64,000 bases of DNA from Plasmopara viticola (GCA_001695595.3 MBPM02000045.1:124001-188000); one strand, 5' to 3'; positions 1 to 12,709 are shown, counted from the first letter of the stretch. Notes: generated by a model not told the origin, from the letters alone. Numbers and translations are program-made.

Positions 1-1619
1 CGCCATATTGCACTGGCAAAGGCATTTTATTCATCTGGCTTGTACTTCAGGTCAATTACTATGGACATCTCGTCGAGCATAAATCGAGCATGTAATAAGG
101 TATACTTCTACGCTTTTCTAGTCTTCAGCCGTACCGGTCACTCCGTTTTATGGAACTATAGCCGTACACTATCGTCAATTACCCACGTGTCTCCTATGGA
201 TCAAAAAGCGACGCCCCTAGCTGCTCGATGAGCACCATACGCTGCCAATCCTACATTTAAGAAATTCATGGTCTCGGAGAGATCTACTCGTCGTATCCGC
301 AATGTCACGGCCAGGTGTTGAAGCATCGACGTCTTACCTGTACATTTCAGCCTACATAGAGATTGTTCAAGACTAAACATTAAGGATGATTATTTGACTA
401 CTGTATATATATTTTTTCATATACGTTGCAACTCGTCTTTGCAAAAAGGTTGATGTACAATAACTGCTTGGTCCCACAAAAAATATTCTTTTTTGTACAC
501 ATATATCTTGAAACGATTTGAGTGACAGAAGTTCACTTTATTTGCTCTTTACAAATTATGGGCAGAAAGTCCTTACCTATAGGACAGTGTCAATGAAAAA
601 CTAGCAGCGAAAACTTGAATCGAAATCGAACAATGCTTATTTTCTGTACAACTCTTTTCATTGCAAATGGAGTAAAATTTTGGAGCAGATACAATAACAT
701 CCAGACGAAAGACAATCTCGCGAGTGTTGAGGAACCTTTGAGGTACGCGCGCATTTGGAGTAGTAAATGGTAAACCTGTGTGTACCAAGATCAAAGTAAG
801 AGTCTAAATACGCGCAACGTATGATACAGATATCACTGATCGTCTGTATTCGTCAAGACCGTGACTTGAAAGTGTTTACAATTTGATGGATATTACACTC
901 ATTCTAGGAGCAAGAGGCAAAAGAGTGCGACAATGAATTCATACAAGTCAAATTTTGTGTCTAAAATTTGCGTGTAGAAGGTTTTTCCCAAAAAAAACAA
1001 AAGCTTGAGTTGGAGCAACGTTGCAGGTAGCTTCGGTGGATTGAGGTGCTACGTAGAGGAGAACAGAAAATTTGTGAATTGGCTGCGGAAAACTTAGGCC
1101 GCGTTTATGAGCCCGTACTCGATGCCAAGACAAAATCTGTTGATAGGCTAGAGCTGTAGCACATTTAATGTGACTTGATAGAAATATTTCAATTTTGAAC
1201 GTGCACTTCATTGTCCGTGGCGATACATGCTGTCTTTGGTATAAATCCAATGTCCCCGTACTACCGTTCAGTAAAATAAATCCGTATTTAATAGTCGGCT
1301 ATGGCGCAAAAGTTATAATTGGAATCGTTACAGCGGTAAACTGAAGGCTTGTTTGGCAGTTAGCGTACGGTATTCTAACAAAGGCTAAAGTATGCTTTTA
1401 CAACAAATGGTAATTTGTATTAGTTACTATAGATACAGAAGGTGTGGAGCACACCACTCTGACCACCACTCATACAAGTACTTGTAACTTTTAATCTAAA
1501 CCTGTACGCCAACGTATTGGATGAAGGTCACAAAGAGAGTGAATGCGACTACATTCTCCTTAACTCATCATGATCACTCATTATCGGACTGACTGGCTCG
1601 CACCGTGCGTAGATCGAGA
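1..1619. repeat. A-type flanking block downstream of effector E1
   Basis: This stretch holds no gene I can support. It is a diverged paralogue of 37800-39448 and, more loosely, of 8940-9968. Shared landmarks are the opening that contains atattgcactggcaaaggca (again near 37829) and the segment near 470-500 with ttggtcccacaaaaaatatt (again near 38281). It always lies at the 3' side of an effector copy, so it travels with the effector as part of a duplicated unit. The short ORFs inside are not conserved between copies and look like chance frames. Confidence 0.7.
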
Positions 1620-3219
1620 CCATGAGCTAAGCTTTCTAGCAATACTATTCGCGATCGAGTCTTTGTTCCTTTTCAATTCTCTATTCGCCATGTCTAGAAG
1701 CGAATCGGGATCACGGGAGTGCGTTTTTATGACTCGCGTAATCAAGTAATCATATCTCGGGCCGTATTGGTGTACGACATAACGATATCAAACGCCGCGT
1801 GAAGAAAAAGGTTGTCGCCAGCTTTATCCAGTTGGAGGCGTACAAAAGCATTGTCTTCGTCAAAAGACTGCGTATACCATTTTTTGAAGAGTGCCGCTTC
1901 CACGCTGGAGACACGTTTTTTGATGATTGGATTGGCTGTCTTCATGACTATTATGCTCGCTAATTGTTCCTCAGACAATTGACTTAGCAATGTTTTAAGC
2001 AATTCAGTATCGTCACCATGAAGTCGCAATTCGCACGCAAACTACGTCTCTAACAGTGGACTTTCTGTCATGTCCATAGCTTGTATTTCTGCCGGTTTGA
2101 GCCCAATAATGTTAGGCACATCGCTAGTCGTCTTTTTTCATTCTCCCACTCTACAACCAGCTTCTTTAATGCGTTTGCAGCATTCAAGCGTGCTCGCGTC
2201 CTCTTGCGATGTCGCAATGATGGTAGCGAGGGCCTTGACTTAAACTTCACGCAGATTTTACAAGCTGTCTAACACACCCGTCACCAGTTTCTCGTAATCT
2301 CCTTCCTTTAGCGACCATTTGGCGTAAGAAAGCCAGATGCTGACAGCTGGAGAATTTGTAACGGCATATTTGTCGAATACAGACTTTACGCCCGTAAGGT
2401 AGTTCTCCGACATTTCATCGGATACGTGCCAAAACAGGACTATCATCACCCTTTTACCAACGCTTCCTTGGCGGAGATCAACATTTGAGGCTCCAAGCAT
2501 TTCAGCCACGCCAACGACGCCAAATTTCTGCTCTAGCATAGTATACAACTTACTAAATAGTGGCCGCTCGTCAAAACCTTTTCGAAAACCCTGATAAGCA
2601 AACGAGACATATGTCTCCAGGAGGGGGTTCTTAAACACGTTGCTCTTGTCGGTATCCAGTTTCAAGGCACGAAAGACATCGAGGTCTTCTTTCTTGTTCG
2701 CTACCCAATCGTTTATCTGAAGGTCGTAATATTTTTTGGCTACGACTTCCGTCTTTAGGGACGCTCGACCTTTAAGTATCAATGAAGCCAGCTCATGGGC
2801 GTCGTAATGGTTTTTAAGATCGTGGAACAGGGCCCCATTCGCCTTCGCAGGATTTTTGTAGGCGTGAAAGACACGCCTTGCCCACTTTTGATACTGCACA
2901 CTTGCGAACAAAATCCCTCCGCAGATTTTATTTTTGACTCCTCGAAAAAGTTGCTGATCACTTTCGCTTTGTCAAAAGAGAGCTTTGTTCGCAGTCTCGG
3001 GGACATTTAACTACCCCAATTATATTTACTATGCAACCTTTGCAGCGAATTCCTCCAAAAACCTTCCATCAATGCGGTCAGTGCGTGTATCCTCTCTGCT
3101 AACAAGCTCCTCATATGCCTCTGGGCTTGGGCATCCACCGCTACTATGGCCCTTGTACTTGCCACGAGTGTGAAAGCCGATAGCAGCATGAACTGGCGCA
3201 GATTTTTAGGCTAGAGCAT
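1620..3219 (-). pseudogene. E1: decayed WY/LWY-repeat RxLR-like effector
   Basis: This is a paralogue of the intact effector at 39449-41044, broken in several places. The start codon at 3219-3217 is followed by TAG at codon 3. A leader resembling that of E5 follows (LLSAFTLVASTRAIVAVDAQ, then RSLL). A frameshift near 3007 separates the leader from the body. The longest open stretch, 2911-2258, matches E5 residues of about 100-315 and keeps the module motifs VFRALKLD and NPLLETYVSF. Frame changes follow near 2255 and 2050, and a last open piece at 2029-1742 corresponds to E5 residues of about 396-485. No stop codon aligned with that of E5 remains, so the left boundary is set by homology. At least four lesions make a full product impossible. 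It resembles E5 more than E4 or E7. Confidence 0.85.
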
Positions 3220-4840
3220 TGCGGATCACTACTATCCAGCTCATTATTATACGGTGCACTAGACATGTAATGTAAGTAGCCCGACTACACGCTACAGAGC
3301 GGTATTTGTACCGATTTACATACCAAGGTATTTAAAGTACAATGACTCTGGACTCAGTCTAGAAATACAGTTACGAGCACGAATACTAACATTCATGGAA
3401 TAATCAATTTTGACCAAAGCATATTGCACGATTTAATCTTTCACCTGCGAAATACCGTATTGTAATTACCTTAATGATTTTGTTGACATTTATGACAAAT
3501 GATACTTGCACGACCTTTTGTTTCTTACGACATACCAACCAACGCCCTACTTTCTTGTTAATCTATGACGCCCAATCTCATTTCATGGTGCACCACCAGC
3601 ATCAAGGCCATGTCGTTACATGTTGTGTCCGACTGCAGCTACCATGGACCGTGGGTTTACTTCAGTGGCATATGTGGGGTCGATTAAGTTCGATACTAAA
3701 AACGATTGGTAGGTAAAAAAAATCAATCGGTCCATAAGAAACAAAGATCAATTGTGAGCTAGAGACATCAATGACCGCGAGTGCTGGCTCGTAAAGTACT
3801 CAAACAATCGATGGACTTCGATCTCCTTATGCGCCTGAAAAGATTTCCTGTCTCTAATGTCCATACAACATCCAAATAGAAAAAAATGCGATTCTCCCAG
3901 CCATCATTCAAAATTAAACACCGAGATTAAGGTTTGATCTATTTTTTTCAGTAACAAAAAGAGAACATGAGCTTGTTTAAGTGTTAAGAACCAAATAGAA
4001 ATAAAAGTCGATCACCGAACAATCACAAATCTTTCTGCACGCCTCCTCTATGCAAGGTGCTGTATGACTTCGTCACACCTTGTTGCACTTTGTAGAAATT
4101 TCGTCGCCTCCGCTAGCAATCTTCAACTAAAAGGGCGAATCGGGCCGTGACGCAATCCCTCTGCTTGGTGGCAGGAAGGAGTGCAAATACATGCGCCTTT
4201 TTTCAGGCCTGTAGTAGCCAACAGGATTTCCGAGTATTGCGTATCGACGATTGCAGATAAGTGTCGGTTAAATTCGGTTTCTTTGCAAAGGTAATGGTTG
4301 TTAATCTAGATCGGCTAGATACTCCGGGAGCACCTACTGTGAGGACTAAGCCAATGAAGATCAAGTTGGTCTTTTGCGCTAAAGGTAAGGAAAGCCAGAG
4401 CATTTTCTCTTAACACGAAGGGGATGAGATGGTTTGTGTGACGTTCGCATGCTCTTACCTAAAGTCGGGCCAATACGCTGAGCCCTTACCGGCAAAAAAC
4501 TTCATCGGAAGGTCTCGCAACCCCCAAAGGGGACTTAGGCAATGTTCCGTCTGGATATCTTCGAGATCTATCAACATTTCGGTATTCTTTTCTGTAAACG
4601 AGATAAGCGCGACCTTTGTAAGTACATACATGATTGACCATTACCGAGGCGCCAATCTAAAGAAGCTAAGGTTTGTATACTCATGGATGGCTTAAAGGTA
4701 GGCTCAGTCCAGATAATAATGATAAATACTTGCATTTTAAGAAGAACAAAGCCGCAGATAGATTTGCCCTTTCGGATTCCTTGGATATGCAGCTCCTCGT
4801 CTAATAGAAGTATGATCCATTATTAAGAGACTTCAGTGTT
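3220..4840 (+). repeat. 5' part of gypsy-derived block G1a (non-coding remnant)
   Basis: No gene is supported here. The stretch recurs after every effector copy. Markers are gactctggactcagtctaga near 3345, tggtgcaccaccagcatcaa near 3587 and tggtggcaggaaggagtgca near 4167, the last matched near 31565. By position it should hold the gypsy 5' untranslated and gag region, but I recognise no gag protein. Compared with 41045-42230, about 1 kb next to the effector start is missing. Confidence 0.55.
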
Positions 4841-7800
4841 CTCGAGTATTTTCTACAGCCGCTGCTCTGGCTACGATAAGAAAGGGCATCTGATTCGTGC
4901 CTGTCCCGAACGGGGCAAACAAAAGTGGATTTTCGGCTCATTCATGTGTTTGAAAGTTCGCGGTCAGACGCAGCGTCCTCAGATCCAATGAAATGATAGT
5001 CCCCTGTAGTGGTGAGGTGCCCAACTAAGGAAGAACTGAATCCTCATGCTATGCATGAGGCTGGAACGTACCATAAGGAGTGGATCCTAAGAGTTTGACA
5101 GCTCTTGAAGAAGATACAAGCAGAGTTAAGCTGCTTTTTCAAATGCAAGCATTCGAGGTTATAAAATTCCACCTCGAGTCGTGGTAGATTACAGAAAACT
5201 GCGTGCCAACAACGGATTGCGGCAAGCAAAAAAGATTACCTCATGTTCGTGAGTGATCCTCAAAAAAGTCAGTTCTGCTTTTACTGGATAAGTCTACACA
5301 ATTTTCTAATCAAAATGGAGCTGATAATATTCGAGAACTCCAAGATTACGAAGGTCTTCTTTGTCTTTGACATGGCAAGTACGATTTGCTCGTTTGCATG
5401 CCACGTTTAGAAAAGCACAAGCCATATGCTGATTTAAAGGTCATAGCTATAGATACTTGCTGCTCGATCTTGCGCAACATGAGTTTAGCGATTATGTCTT
5501 CGGTCCTGTTGTATGCACAACTTCATTGAAGAAAGGCGTAGAAAGTACACGCCCGAAGTGAATATAGGAGGTGTTAAGTTGCTGATGTTTTTACAAGGGT
5601 AGATGTGACGACGTCTTTAAAAAATTTTCTAGCTGGCAACTGGTTCCGCTGGTAGCACTGGACACCTGAAGACGCTGACAATGACATTATATTCACAATA
5701 TAGCACCACTAAGTCTGGGTAACAAAGCTCTCCGAGCCGAAAGCATAGGTCCGCAACATGGAGTATAGCACAATATTGCAGATGGCTACGAAGAGCGTAG
5801 AGCATAGCTTCGCTAGGATATGATAGGAATGCGATCCAAATACTCTTTCAGCTGTCATGGTTGACCTCGTAGCAGACAAAAGGACTTTTAGCGGTGAGAT
5901 ACATGACAACGCACATTATTGTTTTGTCACGGCAGGTGTGTCATGATGCAAGGCACTGTCTAAGATTCCAGAGCTACAGAGCCATGCCGAACCCAAACCT
6001 ACTGAGCTTTAGCCAAATTTAAAGAAGAAAACACCACGGAGATAGTTTTTAAAGAAGAAAATACTTCTTGAGGAGACAAACATGTACAAAGATGTATTAG
6101 ATTTGTCTTATAGGTAAGGCACTTTGCTGCTGAGCGTCTATGGTCTGAAGGGTCTAAAAGAACGAGTCTTTTCTTTGATGAATATAGACCCACGATTAAG
6201 TTTAACAGGATAGAGGAGTGAGGAAAAAGATTCACTACATGCTAAGCATGAAGCACTATGTTATCAGCCATTGACGCTTGAGTAATGTGAGATCGTTGAT
6301 GCCTTTTTCGTTAAGAAAGGTAAGCATCACCAATCTTCTGGGATCTATAGCTGAACGGAAATGGCAATCAGTTGCTGTTTAAAATGAACTGATCAGTGCA
6401 ACGGTTCCTGATTGAACGCCTGTTAAAAAAGAACGCACATCCTACTAGCATGTTTAGAAGCACATTGCAATTGTTACTACTAAACTCGAATGAGAGACCC
6501 TTCACAGTGGGGAAGTACGCATAGCGGCGTTCTTGGATATTACAAATCTAATAAACGCCCCTGCGGCGCTAGATCAGCTTGTGACACAACTCTGTTACAG
6601 CCTTTTGCTCGAAGACGATAATTCCATGCATAGCCGTTTTGACGCAAAACAGTCGGCTCTTTTAGCCCCTTCAGAATAAACAAGGCAAGCTTTTAAGGTC
6701 AAGACGACCAGTTAACCTTTTACTAACAACGAAAATGTGTCCATGTGGCAGTTGAGAATAATGGCCTCGGCACAGAGGAAGAAGAAGTTAATTTGTCTAG
6801 GCCAGCGCTTAACTTATACGAAATTTGAGAAATCGACTGGTATAGTGCTGAATATGCGGATCGTGTAAAGCCTTTCCAGTACTACTATAGAAGATTATTG
6901 AGAGGAATGCTACTTTTGCAAGCATTAAATGAAGCCTTTGGTAGTACCCAGTTCCATGGCTGAAGTACAAAAATCTGTTAAGCATCTTTCGTGACTGTCC
7001 TGACTGCACCATCGGTTTCCCGTCATTCCAACTCAATGAAGATGACCGTAAGCGAGCTGTCCTAATTGTGTGTGGGCGGCATATATCTGCCGGATGGATC
7101 TACCTCTACCCCGATCTTGACAAGAAATTACTTGCCATAAAGTAAACGCTGGAAAAATTCTGAGTGCAGCTTTTAGGCTATGAGTTCTTTGAGATCGGTT
7201 CAATCCACATTTTTTTGGAAACGGCGATAATTCACGTCCAGCTTGCTCCCAAAAATGACAAAATGGGGTATATTCTTCGCAGACTAAAGCTTCCGTATTG
7301 AACGCAATACACAAGTCTGTAAACTGCATTGTATTTGCCGACACGCTTTCGTGCAGCTCAGACTAAATGTTGGTTTACAACAGCTGGATTGAAAAATCTA
7401 CGGACACAAAGAAAAAAGAGATGCAACACATATGCCTTATTTGCAATTATTTATTGCAGGTGAAGGCGCTGAAGCTGAGAAAATGAAACTTCCACAGCGA
7501 TATTGATTTCAACGCTATAAGAGTACAAAAAACTTGTTCTACAATAGGCCAAACCAAAAGATCCAATGCGAGTCGCTATCTTAAATCTTAAAGACCTGAT
7601 GAATCATACACACGTAAAAATACGTGTTGCTCAAATAAGCGGTCCTTTTTGTTACAAGCAGGCGTTTTGTTTGGTCCCACAACAAAACGGAGGTCTCATA
7701 AATGGACGAGGATGCGAGGAGCTGTACCATCTGCCAGAAGGTCAAATGTGCGGCTTACGCGCCAGCTACTTTCCAAAAGCTGCCACAAGAGGCAAGCGTT

Positions 7801-8035
7801 AGAGGCCCACAAAGGCTCGATTTTATCGTTGGCTTGCCGAAATTTCTGGCACCATGAGCATAGTCCCGCCTCAGCAAGATAGTGCAGCTGGTACCTGTTA
7901 AAGCCAGTATAGCTACCAAAAAAGCAACAGCGACTTTGACATTGATGAATATGACCTTCAGACAGACGTGGTCTCGCGGTTTTATAATTTTGCTTTTTAC
8001 ACTGTAAGGCAAGTTTGCTGAAGTGAGTCCTTGCA
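4841..8035 (+). pseudogene. G1a: degenerate Ty3/gypsy pol remnant
   Basis: This is an eroded plus-strand gypsy polyprotein with stops and frameshifts throughout, but its domains are in the canonical order. A zinc-knuckle-like piece lies near 4860-4925 (GHLIRACP, with the second cysteine lost). A retropepsin-end motif lies near 5370-5440 (YDLLVCMPRLEKHKP). The RT entry motif is near 6260-6320 (PLTLE, stop, CEIVDAFF). The RT core near 6550-6670 reads NAPAALDQLVTQL and then LEDDNSMHSR, where gypsy RTs have the catalytic F/YxDD. RNase H lies near 7030-7145 (YPDLDKKLLAIK). The integrase zinc finger and start of its core lie near 7705-7855 (CTICQKVK, then LDFIVGLPK). The domain assignment rests on conserved family spacing. 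It cannot encode an active enzyme. Confidence 0.8.
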
Positions 8036-8620
8036 CTCATATAAATCTCTGAGTAAGACATTTCGCTCCACTTCACAGGTTAAAATTTTTATCTTGGCGA
8101 CCGTGTCGCACGAGAATACTTCTCACAAGATAGTGGCGATAATTATTTTCACCTAAAAGAGAAGAAGGACAATGTCCCACCATCATGTGGCGCACTGCGT
8201 ACCCTTGATATGATGCTGCTCGCGATCGACATCCACCCAGGAGCTAATGAATCGTAGCGCCGATCCTTCTAATTGTTTTAGCCAATACAGGCACTGGGTG
8301 CCCTCCTTCACTTCGAGATCACAAGGGCTTTCCGACCCGATTCTTAAGCCAGTTGTATCTATCCGTGAGTAAATATCCCGTCTCGAGCTCTTCAAAACAA
8401 AGACTGTGATATTCCGTGCTCCGAATCAATTTTCTGCTCAGCCGATAATTTGGCCTTCTGCAGCTGTGCTCGCAAACGACCCGGCACTCACGTTTGCGTG
8501 TTTACGGGGCCCGATTGATAATGTGGCAAAAAGCGTTTTAAAAGAACGCCAAATGTACTCGCATCCACTCAGAAGCATTAAACATGTATGTTAGGCCTGG
8601 ATTGGCTACAACTGAAATTA
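8036..8620. repeat. G1a 3' tail
   Basis: This is a diverged copy of about 36590-37190. Both carry aatgtcccaccatcatgtgg (near 8170 and 36738) and the word gccaatacaggcactgg. A 70-codon minus-strand frame (8183-8395) is open here but is not intact in the other copy. I cannot assign a product. It is probably the 3' end of the gypsy element or sequence beside it. Confidence 0.5.
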
Positions 8621-9968
8621 TTCAATCAAACGCAGGTGCATTTTCTTTGTTTTTAAGACAGCTGCAACCACATTTGTAGATAGGTTCTTACTCCTGTCTA
8701 ATATCTTGTTTTTCGGCCATTCTATCGTGCACATGTCTTAAATAGTCTCCAGTCTATTTATGCATTGTGGGATGGCTATTATCTGCGAGCCGCTCGGCTA
8801 TTTCTTTCAGAGCTAGGTTAGCTAGCCCATTCACGCGGAGAAACATCCTAGTCATTTAGCACAGTACACTTCAGAAGTAATCACTAAAGCTACGCATATG
8901 TCATCTCGCGCGTTCGCGCCACATTTTATATTTAATCCAGACGAGGTCGCAGTTATGACATGAGCTAGCTCACCGATCGGGCGGCAAAAGCATTTCATTC
9001 TATTGGCTTAAATTTTACGTCGGTTCTTTACTATGGAGATCTCGTCGAGCATGAATAAAGCCTTTACTTAAGGTGTAGTTGCAGGCTTGTGTAGCCTTTA
9101 GCCGTACCGGTCACCCCATTTTATGGGTATTAAGCGTTTAAGACCTACTTTTAAGGATGATTATATGACTACTGTATATGTTCATATACGTTGTACAATG
9201 AGAGGTTGGTCCCGAAAAAAATGTTTTCCTTGTAAACGGTATGTCTCGAATTAATTTAAGTGACAGAAGCTCAATTTGTTTTACCGATCCTGTGGTGCAG
9301 TGGTTTACTACTCACTTCAGGACCGGGAGGTCCCGGGTTCGATCCCCGGAACCGGATAGACTCGGGTTAAGTGTAATGAACAACCCTATAGCACTTGCTT
9401 GACATGGCTTACACGGCCCCTACTTAGGGGTAACGTACTCCATCATCTCTCTACAAATAATGGACAGAAAGTCGTAACCTATAGGACAGTGTGAATGAAA
9501 GACTAGCAACGGCAGAGATCGTACCAAACTTGAATCGAAATCCAACAACGCTTGATGATTCGTACGACTCTTGTCATTGCAAATGCAGTACGAACTTTGA
9601 GCAGATATAATTACATTTAGACGGAAGAGAATCACGCAAGTGTTGAGATCCACACATATTTGAAGAAATATCTGTATGTACCAAGATCAAAGCAAGAGTC
9701 CGAAGTCAGCGCAATCTATGGTACAGATCATACTTATCGTCCGTACTCGTCAAGATGATGACATGATGACTTTTACAAATTGATGGACATGGTCCAGAGC
9801 AAGATGCAAACGAGCGCGGCAATGTATTTATACAAGGCAAATAATCTAAAGCTAGATGCCAAACGTACTAAGTGAAGATCACAAAGAATGAATGCGACCG
9901 AATTCTCCTAGACTCGTCATCGTCACTCATTATCGGACTGACTGGCTCGCAACCTACGTAGATCAAGA
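8621..9968. repeat. A-type flanking block downstream of effector E2
   Basis: This is a diverged paralogue of 1-1619 and 37200-39448 and contains no gene. It differs from both by carrying a tRNA-like insert at 9283-9447 and by a shorter stretch next to the effector 3' end. Confidence 0.6.
9283..9447 (+). mobile_element. tRNA-derived SINE-like insert with Pol III boxes
   Basis: About 160 bp interrupts the A-type block. The paralogues at about 540-560 and 38350-38370 read straight through. Its head resembles a tRNA. A box-A match tggtgcagtgg lies at 9292-9302 and a box-B match ggttcgatccc at 9336-9346. A T arm can be drawn (ccggg, 7-nt loop, cccgg) and a D stem (gtgg with ctac), but the anticodon stem pairs poorly, so a working tRNA is unlikely. 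No A-rich tail or clear target duplication was found. A decayed tRNA pseudogene is the alternative. Confidence 0.5.
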
Positions 9969-11036
9969 CTATGGGCTTGGCTTAAGCATATGAGCAATGC
10001 TATTCGCGCTCGAGTAGCCTTGTTTTTTTAATTCTCTATTCACCATGTCGAGAAGCAATTTGGAATCAGGGTAGTACTTTTTCACGATCTGCGCAATTGT
10101 TACATCGGAATTTGGGCCGTAATATTGAAGGGTATACCATTACCAGACATCTAACGCCGGGTGCGTAAAAAGTTTGTCGCCAGCTTTATGCAGTTTAAGA
10201 CGTACAAAAGCACGATCTTTGTCGACAGATTCCGTTCTCCATTCTTTAAAGAGTGCCGCTTCCACGCTAGTGATACGATTTTCGATGTTCGGATTGGCTG
10301 TATTTATGGCTATCATGATCGCTAATTGTTCCTCAGTCAATCCATTTCGCAATGCTTCAAGTAGATCAGCATCGTTAGTATGACTTCGCAATTCAAAAGC
10401 AAACCATGTCTCTAACAGTGGACTCTCTGTCACGTCCATAGCTTTCATTTCTGCCGGTTTGAGCTCAAGAATGTCGAGCACATCGCTTGTCGTCTTTTCT
10501 TTTTTCTTCCACTCTTCAAACAGCTTTTTTAATGTATTTGAAGCAACTTCACGCGTGCTCGCGTCCTCTTGCGCTGCCGCAATGACGGTAGCAAGAGTCT
10601 TGGTTTTGACTTCACGCTGGTTCCACAAGCCGTCTAATATGCCCGTCACCAGTCGCTCGAAATCTTTTCCCTCCAACGACCGTTTGGCGTGAGAAAGCCA
10701 GATGCTGACAGCTGAAGAATCTACAACGGCAATATTGTTGAAAAGATTCTTTGCGTTTTCGAGTGAGCCCTCTGGCCCTATCGAGGCTATGTCCCGAAAC
10801 AGCGCGTTCATTACCCTACCGCCAACGCTTCTCCCGTTGAGATCGACATTCGGAGCTGCAAGCATTTCAGCCAAGCGAGCAACGCCAAATTTTTGCTCTA
10901 GCATACGATACAATTCATCGCATACTGTCTGATCGTCTGCTTCATTTGTTCGAGGAAGCTGACGAGAAAACGAGACATATGTCTCCAAGAGCGGGTTCCT
11001 GAATACGCTGTCCTTGTCGGCATCAAGTTTAAGGGT
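9969..11036 (-). pseudogene. E2: N-terminally deleted WY/LWY effector
   Basis: This is a paralogue of E5 that lacks everything before the second module. At about 11036 the homology stops and the sequence jumps to the region normally found upstream of the effector start (compare 41235-41400), so start codon, signal peptide, RxLR-like motif and first module are lost in one deletion. What remains is well preserved: NPLLETYVSF, a WLSHAKRSL segment, LFEEWKKKEK and HPALDVW are readable in one frame. That frame ends in a nonsense codon at 10142-10140. Without it the frame would continue about 45 codons to a TAG at 9971-9969. An ATG in the former upstream region (11210) opens a 356-codon chimeric frame with no signal peptide. 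I treat the locus as a pseudogene, though a cytoplasmic product is not excluded. Confidence 0.85.
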
Positions 11037-11811
11037 TTTTTTGCTTGCTAAGTTAACGTTAAGCACAATTGAATTAAGTGGCGTGGGATGACAGGCAACA
11101 TGAATATAATATTTCGATTTAAACCTCGATAGAGAATGAGGGCGTACTATTTGATGTACTGTATTGTATTCAACGATGAGCTGCTGACCGAACAGATGAA
11201 TCCAGAGCATCAGATAGAGGCAGCCTTCTGCTTACAAACACAGCGAATGCTTTCCTCAGATTTATGGCATTAGTCTTTAGTGCAACAAAGCAGTGTTAAT
11301 GTGTACCGCATTTGTAACCCCATGTATCAGTACTCAGATGTGGAAGTGTTTGTGTACGCACAGTCGTCAGCCGTCTCCTCTGATCTCATTGATTTTTCAC
11401 TTAAAGAATGTCCAAGCTTACATGTTTGCGAAGCTGTTGAGTTGCGGACAAACCTTAAGATTACAAGGATAAATCAGAATCAGATAGCGTACCCATAAGA
11501 GATTTACATGTCGAGAGATAGATGCAGAAGATGCGGCAACAGTCGCTGCAAAATGATGCCGCCAAGGTAATTACGAGAGCAAATGTGCTGAGCATTGCAT
11601 TCAAGAACTTAATACGTACATGTTTGAGATAGCGAGCAACGATGGCGCCGACGCGACGCGGCTGCTGATCAATTGTTTAAAGCAAATAAGCAGTGCACCG
11701 TGCAGTGTACCCTTAACGTTTCGAACTCACAATGATTTCGTAGAACGAGATATGAGTTTATCAACAATTTCTATAAGCGCTTCCATCGCATCGGGTGTAG
11801 ATAGACACATG
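11037..11811. repeat. Effector-upstream repeat block
   Basis: No gene is supported. The same block follows E4, E5, E6 and E7, for example tgtaccgcatttgtaacccc near 11302 and gatgcggcaacagtcgctgc near 11530. It may derive from the gypsy LTR and leader or from the effector promoter region. No LTR boundaries could be drawn. Confidence 0.5.
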
Positions 11812-12228
11812 TTCTATTGTATTCTGTCCTCGCATTGCGGCTTTTACTTTGCAGCTTTTCGCACGACAACAGCAACACGTAATTATTTCCCCAACTGCGA
11901 TGTGGCACTCGCTCAATAGTCCAGCGACAATTACGAACGGAGCACATTGATCGTGCAAGTCAGACATGATACGAGCGTTAAGCTGACGATTTCGCCCAAT
12001 ATCCTGTCTCGAAACGTGTAGAAATTTAGTTAAGTTGCTTTGCTGCTTCCGCATGGCCTCCTTGGTATATGTTGACGCGGCTACCCAATTCGATACGACA
12101 TCTTCTTGGGCCAGGCAAAATGCGTTAAGCAAGGGACAAAAATAATATAGAAAAAGTATTTGTTGGTAAATAGCCGGACTCAAATAATTAAATGCTCCAA
12201 TCGGCCTTTGTACCGATTTGTATACCAA
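11761..12228 (-). pseudogene. Unidentified minus-strand ORF in a shared insert
   Basis: A 155-codon open frame lies inside a stretch of about 450 bp that is absent from the equivalent places near 30710 and 62340. A shortened, rearranged paralogue sits at about 41975-42195, so the insert predates the large duplication. I recognise no family. The predicted protein is basic in its middle, has a CCCC run near residue 117 and no clear membrane segment or signal peptide. The deletions in the paralogue argue that the frame is not under selection. It may be the remains of a DNA transposon that was later hit by the pogo-like element. Confidence 0.35.
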
Positions 12229-12709
12229 AAATATAAAAAAAAATACTTAAATAATAAAATGCTCTAATCGGTACACTGATGACCGCAATTAGTGCGGATT
12301 GAGAATTAGTGTGGATTGATAATTAGTGCGGTCCACACTAATATATGTACCGAGAATTTGGCGAGTTGAGAGGTTGAGAAATAGTGCGGACTCCGCACGG
12401 ACTTTACAGAATCCTAGACGACTACAGTACAGTAAACCGACTGGTCTGGACTGGTATTATGGTGTTGACCAGTGTCGAGGCGCTCAGCTCTCCATCGCCG
12501 ATTATCGCTGCTTTCGCACGTGCTGCCGGCGCTAATGTCCCAGCAGTCGATGACGATGACGAGAAACTTGGTGATAACGAAGATGTTGAACGGAGGAGGA
12601 AAAGGATGAAGATGAAAATCACGTGCAGGATGATCAGATCGCCAACAAGCGCAAGCGCAAGCTTCAACAGGTCGTATCGATATCGTTGCAGGTCACTGTG
12701 ATTAATTAG

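Noticed and set aside
9283..9356. A functional tRNA gene
   Set aside because: The Pol III boxes and T arm are good, but the anticodon stem pairs poorly and the acceptor strands are not complementary, so a SINE head or pseudo-tRNA is more likely.
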